NCBI GenBank assembly: GCA_934096585.1
Contig: CAKOMG010000007.1
Location: forward strand, 57,571 to 121,570
Length of the DNA stretch: 64,000 bases
From: an uncultured Bacilli bacterium
Lineage (GTDB): Bacteria > Bacillota_I > Bacilli_A > ML615J-28 > CAG-698
Direction: 5' to 3'
The position numbers were made by a program, and so were the translations under genes. The notes beneath the pieces were generated by a model. That model was not told the origin of the DNA, did not search any database, and worked only from the letters and a program-made list of their open reading frames with translations. This document shows positions 61,841 to 64,000 of the stretch, one piece after another; position 1 is the first letter of the stretch, and every line of letters begins with the position of its first letter.

Positions 61841-62651
61841 ACTTATCACCATTAATGATGTTATCAATGTTTATAAATTTTGCTTTTTCTAATTTTCCAA
61901 GTGTATTTAATTTTTTAATTGTTTCTAAAGATATTTTATTATCTAATATACAAAGAGTACTTTTGTTACTTTTATATATTATGTTATTTGTAAGATCTAG
62001 TTCATTTATAATTCTTTCTTCTATCTTTTTAACAATATATATAATTGAATCATCTTGTAAATAAAATACTTTTTTAAATCCTAGTACTATCATAAGGTCA
62101 CTAATATTTTTATAATTAGTTAGATTTGTACTAAATATTAAATTGTTCATATTTTTTATTTCTTCTTTAACGTTATTAAGATGCTGTTCATTTGTTATGT
62201 TTTCAAGGGGAGTAAATAATAAATGATATCGATATATTGATAAGGCTAAAGTTATATCACTTAATGCTATTCCTTCTTTAGTAAAAGTATAATCATTATT
62301 TAGTTCTCCACAACTTCTAATTTGTAACTTTTTGACTAATGAAGCAAATTTATTAGTATCAATAATAATATTATAACTGTTTTCCATAGTTTCTTGAACG
62401 TTTCTTGCAAGTAAAGTGTTTAAGTATTTAGTATTACAATCTATATATATTCTATTTTCAAAATATGCTTTATTGTCATATACATCATTGCCATTATATT
62501 TGATGCCTTCACTTTTATTTATCCCCGCAATTTCAAGAGCAAGTTTCTTCAAAACATTACTATTAGGTGAATATATTATTGTATTTTGATTTTGATCGAT
62601 ATTGATATTTATGTTGTATTGTAAAAACTGATAATTATTTAATTCTATCAT
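61824..62651 (-). CDS. Degenerate ABC-ATPase-like protein
   Basis: A 275-residue protein. Its first part has the ABC ATPase order: a strand ending in TIIYSPNSNVLKKLALEIAG where the P-loop would be, then GIKYNGNDVYDN and RIYIDCN. The Walker A Lys/Ser, signature LSGGQ and Walker B Asp-Glu are all missing. It therefore cannot bind ATP in the usual way. I take the ATG at 62651, with AGAGGT upstream; a TATAAT lies at about 62670. It is followed by an overlapping membrane protein gene. It may be a regulatory subunit, or decaying. Confidence 0.55.
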   Translation of the reverse strand: MIELNNYQFLQYNININIDQNQNTIIYSPNSNVLKKLALEIAGINKSEGIKYNGNDVYDNKAYFENRIYIDCNTKYLNTLLARNVQETMENSYNIIIDTNKFASLVKKLQIRSCGELNNDYTFTKEGIALSDITLALSIYRYHLLFTPLENITNEQHLNNVKEEIKNMNNLIFSTNLTNYKNISDLMIVLGFKKVFYLQDDSIIYIVKKIEERIINELDLTNNIIYKSNKSTLCILDNKISLETIKKLNTLGKLEKAKFINIDNIINGDKYETEN

Positions 62652-62827
62652 ATTTATACCTCTACATATATTATACAAGAGAATAATAAAAAAAGAAAGA
62701 GATATATGTTTAATAATTTTTAGATATTAAAGATATATTATATAGATTAATCATTCTATTAACATATTTTACCATTTACAAAGATAAAATTGATATTTGT
62801 AATAAAACTATTATAAAAATAAAAAGT

Positions 62828-62850
62828 AAGCCTACTCATAGAGTAAACCT
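62828..62850 (-). terminator. Intrinsic terminator of the second Rhs locus
   Basis: AAGCCTACTC (62828-62837) pairs with GAGTAAACCT (62841-62850) with G-U pairs, followed by ACTTTTTATTTTT on the minus strand. The remaining gap 62679-62827 shows no gene. Confidence 0.65.
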
Positions 62851-62881
62851 ACCTAGTTTTGCTTGTGAAAGTAATTTGCTA

Positions 62882-63343
62882 TTATTTATTCTTTTTATTT
62901 TCTTTTATAAATTTTCTTAGTTGTTTCAGCTCTTTCTTTTCCTCTTTAGTGAATTTAAACTCATTGTAATCAACAATTTCCCACCAAATACTAATGACAA
63001 GAAAGTACAGTATACTAATACCTAAAATGCATATCATTATGGTTATAAGTATTTCTTTAGGGACAGCATTCGTAATAAATCTATTAAAAAATATATCAAT
63101 AAATAATAAGATTAAACTTAGGATCGATAATAGTAGAAATACATAAAATGGAACGACTTTAAAATAATTGCAAGGATTGTTTTCTTGATCTTTAAATTTA
63201 ATAATTTTTCTAAATATTGAATTATCCTTAACTCTATATTTATATTTCAATTTTGTTGATATTGGTCTTCTAGTGTCAAGACACATAGCAAATGATATTA
63301 ATAAAATTGACCCTGTAGTTCCAACTAAATATACCAATTCCAT
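62882..63343 (-). CDS. Membrane protein, probable immunity protein of the second Rhs toxin
   Basis: A 153-residue membrane protein with about three helices: 3-20, about 65-88 and 99-122, and a Lys/Glu-rich C-terminal tail. No family is known to me. I use the ATG at 63343 with an AGAAG site; a TTG at 63370 overlaps the Rhs stop. It lies directly after an Rhs C-terminal tip that is itself hydrophobic, which is where an immunity protein for a membrane-acting toxin would be expected. The immunity role is inference from position. Confidence 0.55.
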   Translation of the reverse strand: MELVYLVGTTGSILLISFAMCLDTRRPISTKLKYKYRVKDNSIFRKIIKFKDQENNPCNYFKVVPFYVFLLLSILSLILLFIDIFFNRFITNAVPKEILITIMICILGISILYFLVISIWWEIVDYNEFKFTKEEKKELKQLRKFIKENKKNK

Positions 63344-63362
63344 ATTGTTTCTTCTAGAATCC

Positions 63363-64000
63363 TCAATCAATTTTTCCTAACAAATAACTAACTCCATAAG
63401 TTGCTGCTGTTGTACCCCAAATTGTTATTACACTTTTTGTAAAGTTTTGAGAAATAGAATTTGCAAGAGCATTGGCAACTCTACCACCCCATACGTTCAG
63501 CACTTTTTGATAACCTGAACCTGCACCATATTTATCAAATGCAGTTAAAATTGCCTTCACTCCAGTTCTTCCTGTATCATCAAGATTGCTTCCGATCGAT
63601 TTAAAGTGTTGAGCTCCTCTTACACTAGCTAAGCCGCCCAATGCTCCTAAACCAGTTGCAATTAATGCACCAGGCCAACTAAAATCATCGTGAAATACTG
63701 CCGAATCTAGTGTGTATTGTGCTAATCCCATTCCGGCTCTAGCTGCAATGGATCCTATCAAACCAATACCTGTATACGCCAATGTTGTTGATGCAACTGC
63801 AAATAATCCATCAACAACAACTTGCCAATAATTAATTTGATTCCATCCATAAGTCAATCCTTGACTTACAACACTCGCACCAGCTCCTACAATAAATGAA
63901 CATGCCAATAATCCAATTACTAAAATTGCCATATTCCCACTAGGATCATAATACATAACTGGATTATTATAACAATAACTATATAAGTTTATTCCACCTA
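63363..64000 (-). CDS. Rhs-family protein, C-terminal end with hydrophobic tip (partial)
   Basis: The frame is open to the right window edge; 212 codons are visible. It begins with the end of an Rhs core, GGINLYSY, NNPV and YYDPSG, the usual boundary between Rhs barrel and toxin tip. The tip that follows (about 190 residues) has several hydrophobic, Gly/Ala-rich segments, for example ILVIGLLACSFIVGAGA and TLAYTGIGLIGSIAARAG, so it could insert into membranes. No nuclease motif is seen. It ends in TGA at 63363. A membrane protein gene follows. The N-terminal part and any delivery domain lie outside. Confidence 0.8.
   Translation of the reverse strand, partial: GGINLYSYCYNNPVMYYDPSGNMAILVIGLLACSFIVGAGASVVSQGLTYGWNQINYWQVVVDGLFAVASTTLAYTGIGLIGSIAARAGMGLAQYTLDSAVFHDDFSWPGALIATGLGALGGLASVRGAQHFKSIGSNLDDTGRTGVKAILTAFDKYGAGSGYQKVLNVWGGRVANALANSISQNFTKSVITIWGTTAATYGVSYLLGKID

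Noticed and set aside
1..64000. CRISPR array
   Set aside because: No regularly spaced short repeats and no cas-like genes were seen in the window.

Overview
The window is AT-rich DNA (roughly 28% G+C by eye) from a low-GC Gram-positive bacterium. It encodes peptidoglycan precursor enzymes (murA, murF, ddl), lipobox lipoproteins, the Bacillus-type block tilS-hpt-ftsH-rqcP, the sporulation genes yabP and yabQ, and tadA beside an SRP RNA. I infer an uncultured gut-type member of the Bacilli, close to RF39/Erysipelotrichia-like lineages. The standard bacterial code fits: TGA closes yabP and tdk in classic start/stop overlaps (ATGA and ATGTTAAAAGATGA). Consensus sigmaA promoters (TTGACA/TTGAAA, 17 bp, TATAAT) and T-rich hairpin terminators are easy to see. 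No CRISPR array, insertion sequence or integrase was seen.

Left part (1-15300): three ABC transporter genes (a truncated exporter half and two MacB/FtsX-type fusion proteins), an RsmC-like methyltransferase, a cell-wall amidase lipoprotein, an InlB-repeat/SGNH hydrolase lipoprotein, a small SRP RNA with its own strong promoter, tadA, tdk, rpmE with a hairpin leader, and a small lipoprotein with a small HTH protein.

Middle (15300-40300): a 1229-residue protein joins two XRE DNA-binding domains, one membrane helix, InlB-like repeats and BspA-like leucine-rich repeats. It is followed by a three-gene operon of a Sel1-like protein, a divergent ClpP and a VirD4/TraG-type ATPase. Next come a pseudouridine synthase, YcxB-like membrane proteins, a D-aminopeptidase, a decayed barstar-like gene, aspA with a PfkB kinase, and murA. 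An Rhs toxin tip that lacks a visible start codon is followed by two almost identical probable immunity genes. A lipid-related operon carries a VTT-PlsC-zinc ribbon fusion, a double GNAT protein and a GDPD.

Right part (40300-64000): a tRNA-Tyr/tRNA-Gln pair with a structured trailer, yabP-yabQ with two tiny upstream ORFs, lysS, hslO with an M42 peptidase, a secreted protein gene cut by two in-frame TGA codons and preceded by two paralogous lipoproteins, a Maf-zinc ribbon-DUF4190 fusion, a GH4 glucosidase with an amino-sugar kinase, the rqcP-ftsH-hpt-tilS block, and a ddl-murF-hydrolase cluster. A degenerate ABC-ATPase-like gene sits beside a membrane gene, and a second Rhs protein with a membrane-type tip and probable membrane immunity protein runs off the right edge.

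The accessory content is mostly cell-surface and contact-dependent: Rhs tips with immunity genes, a barstar remnant, lipoproteins and adhesin-type repeats. The most unusual items are the transmembrane XRE-LRR fusion, the Sel1-ClpP-VirD4 operon, the tandem immunity duplication, and several domain fusions.
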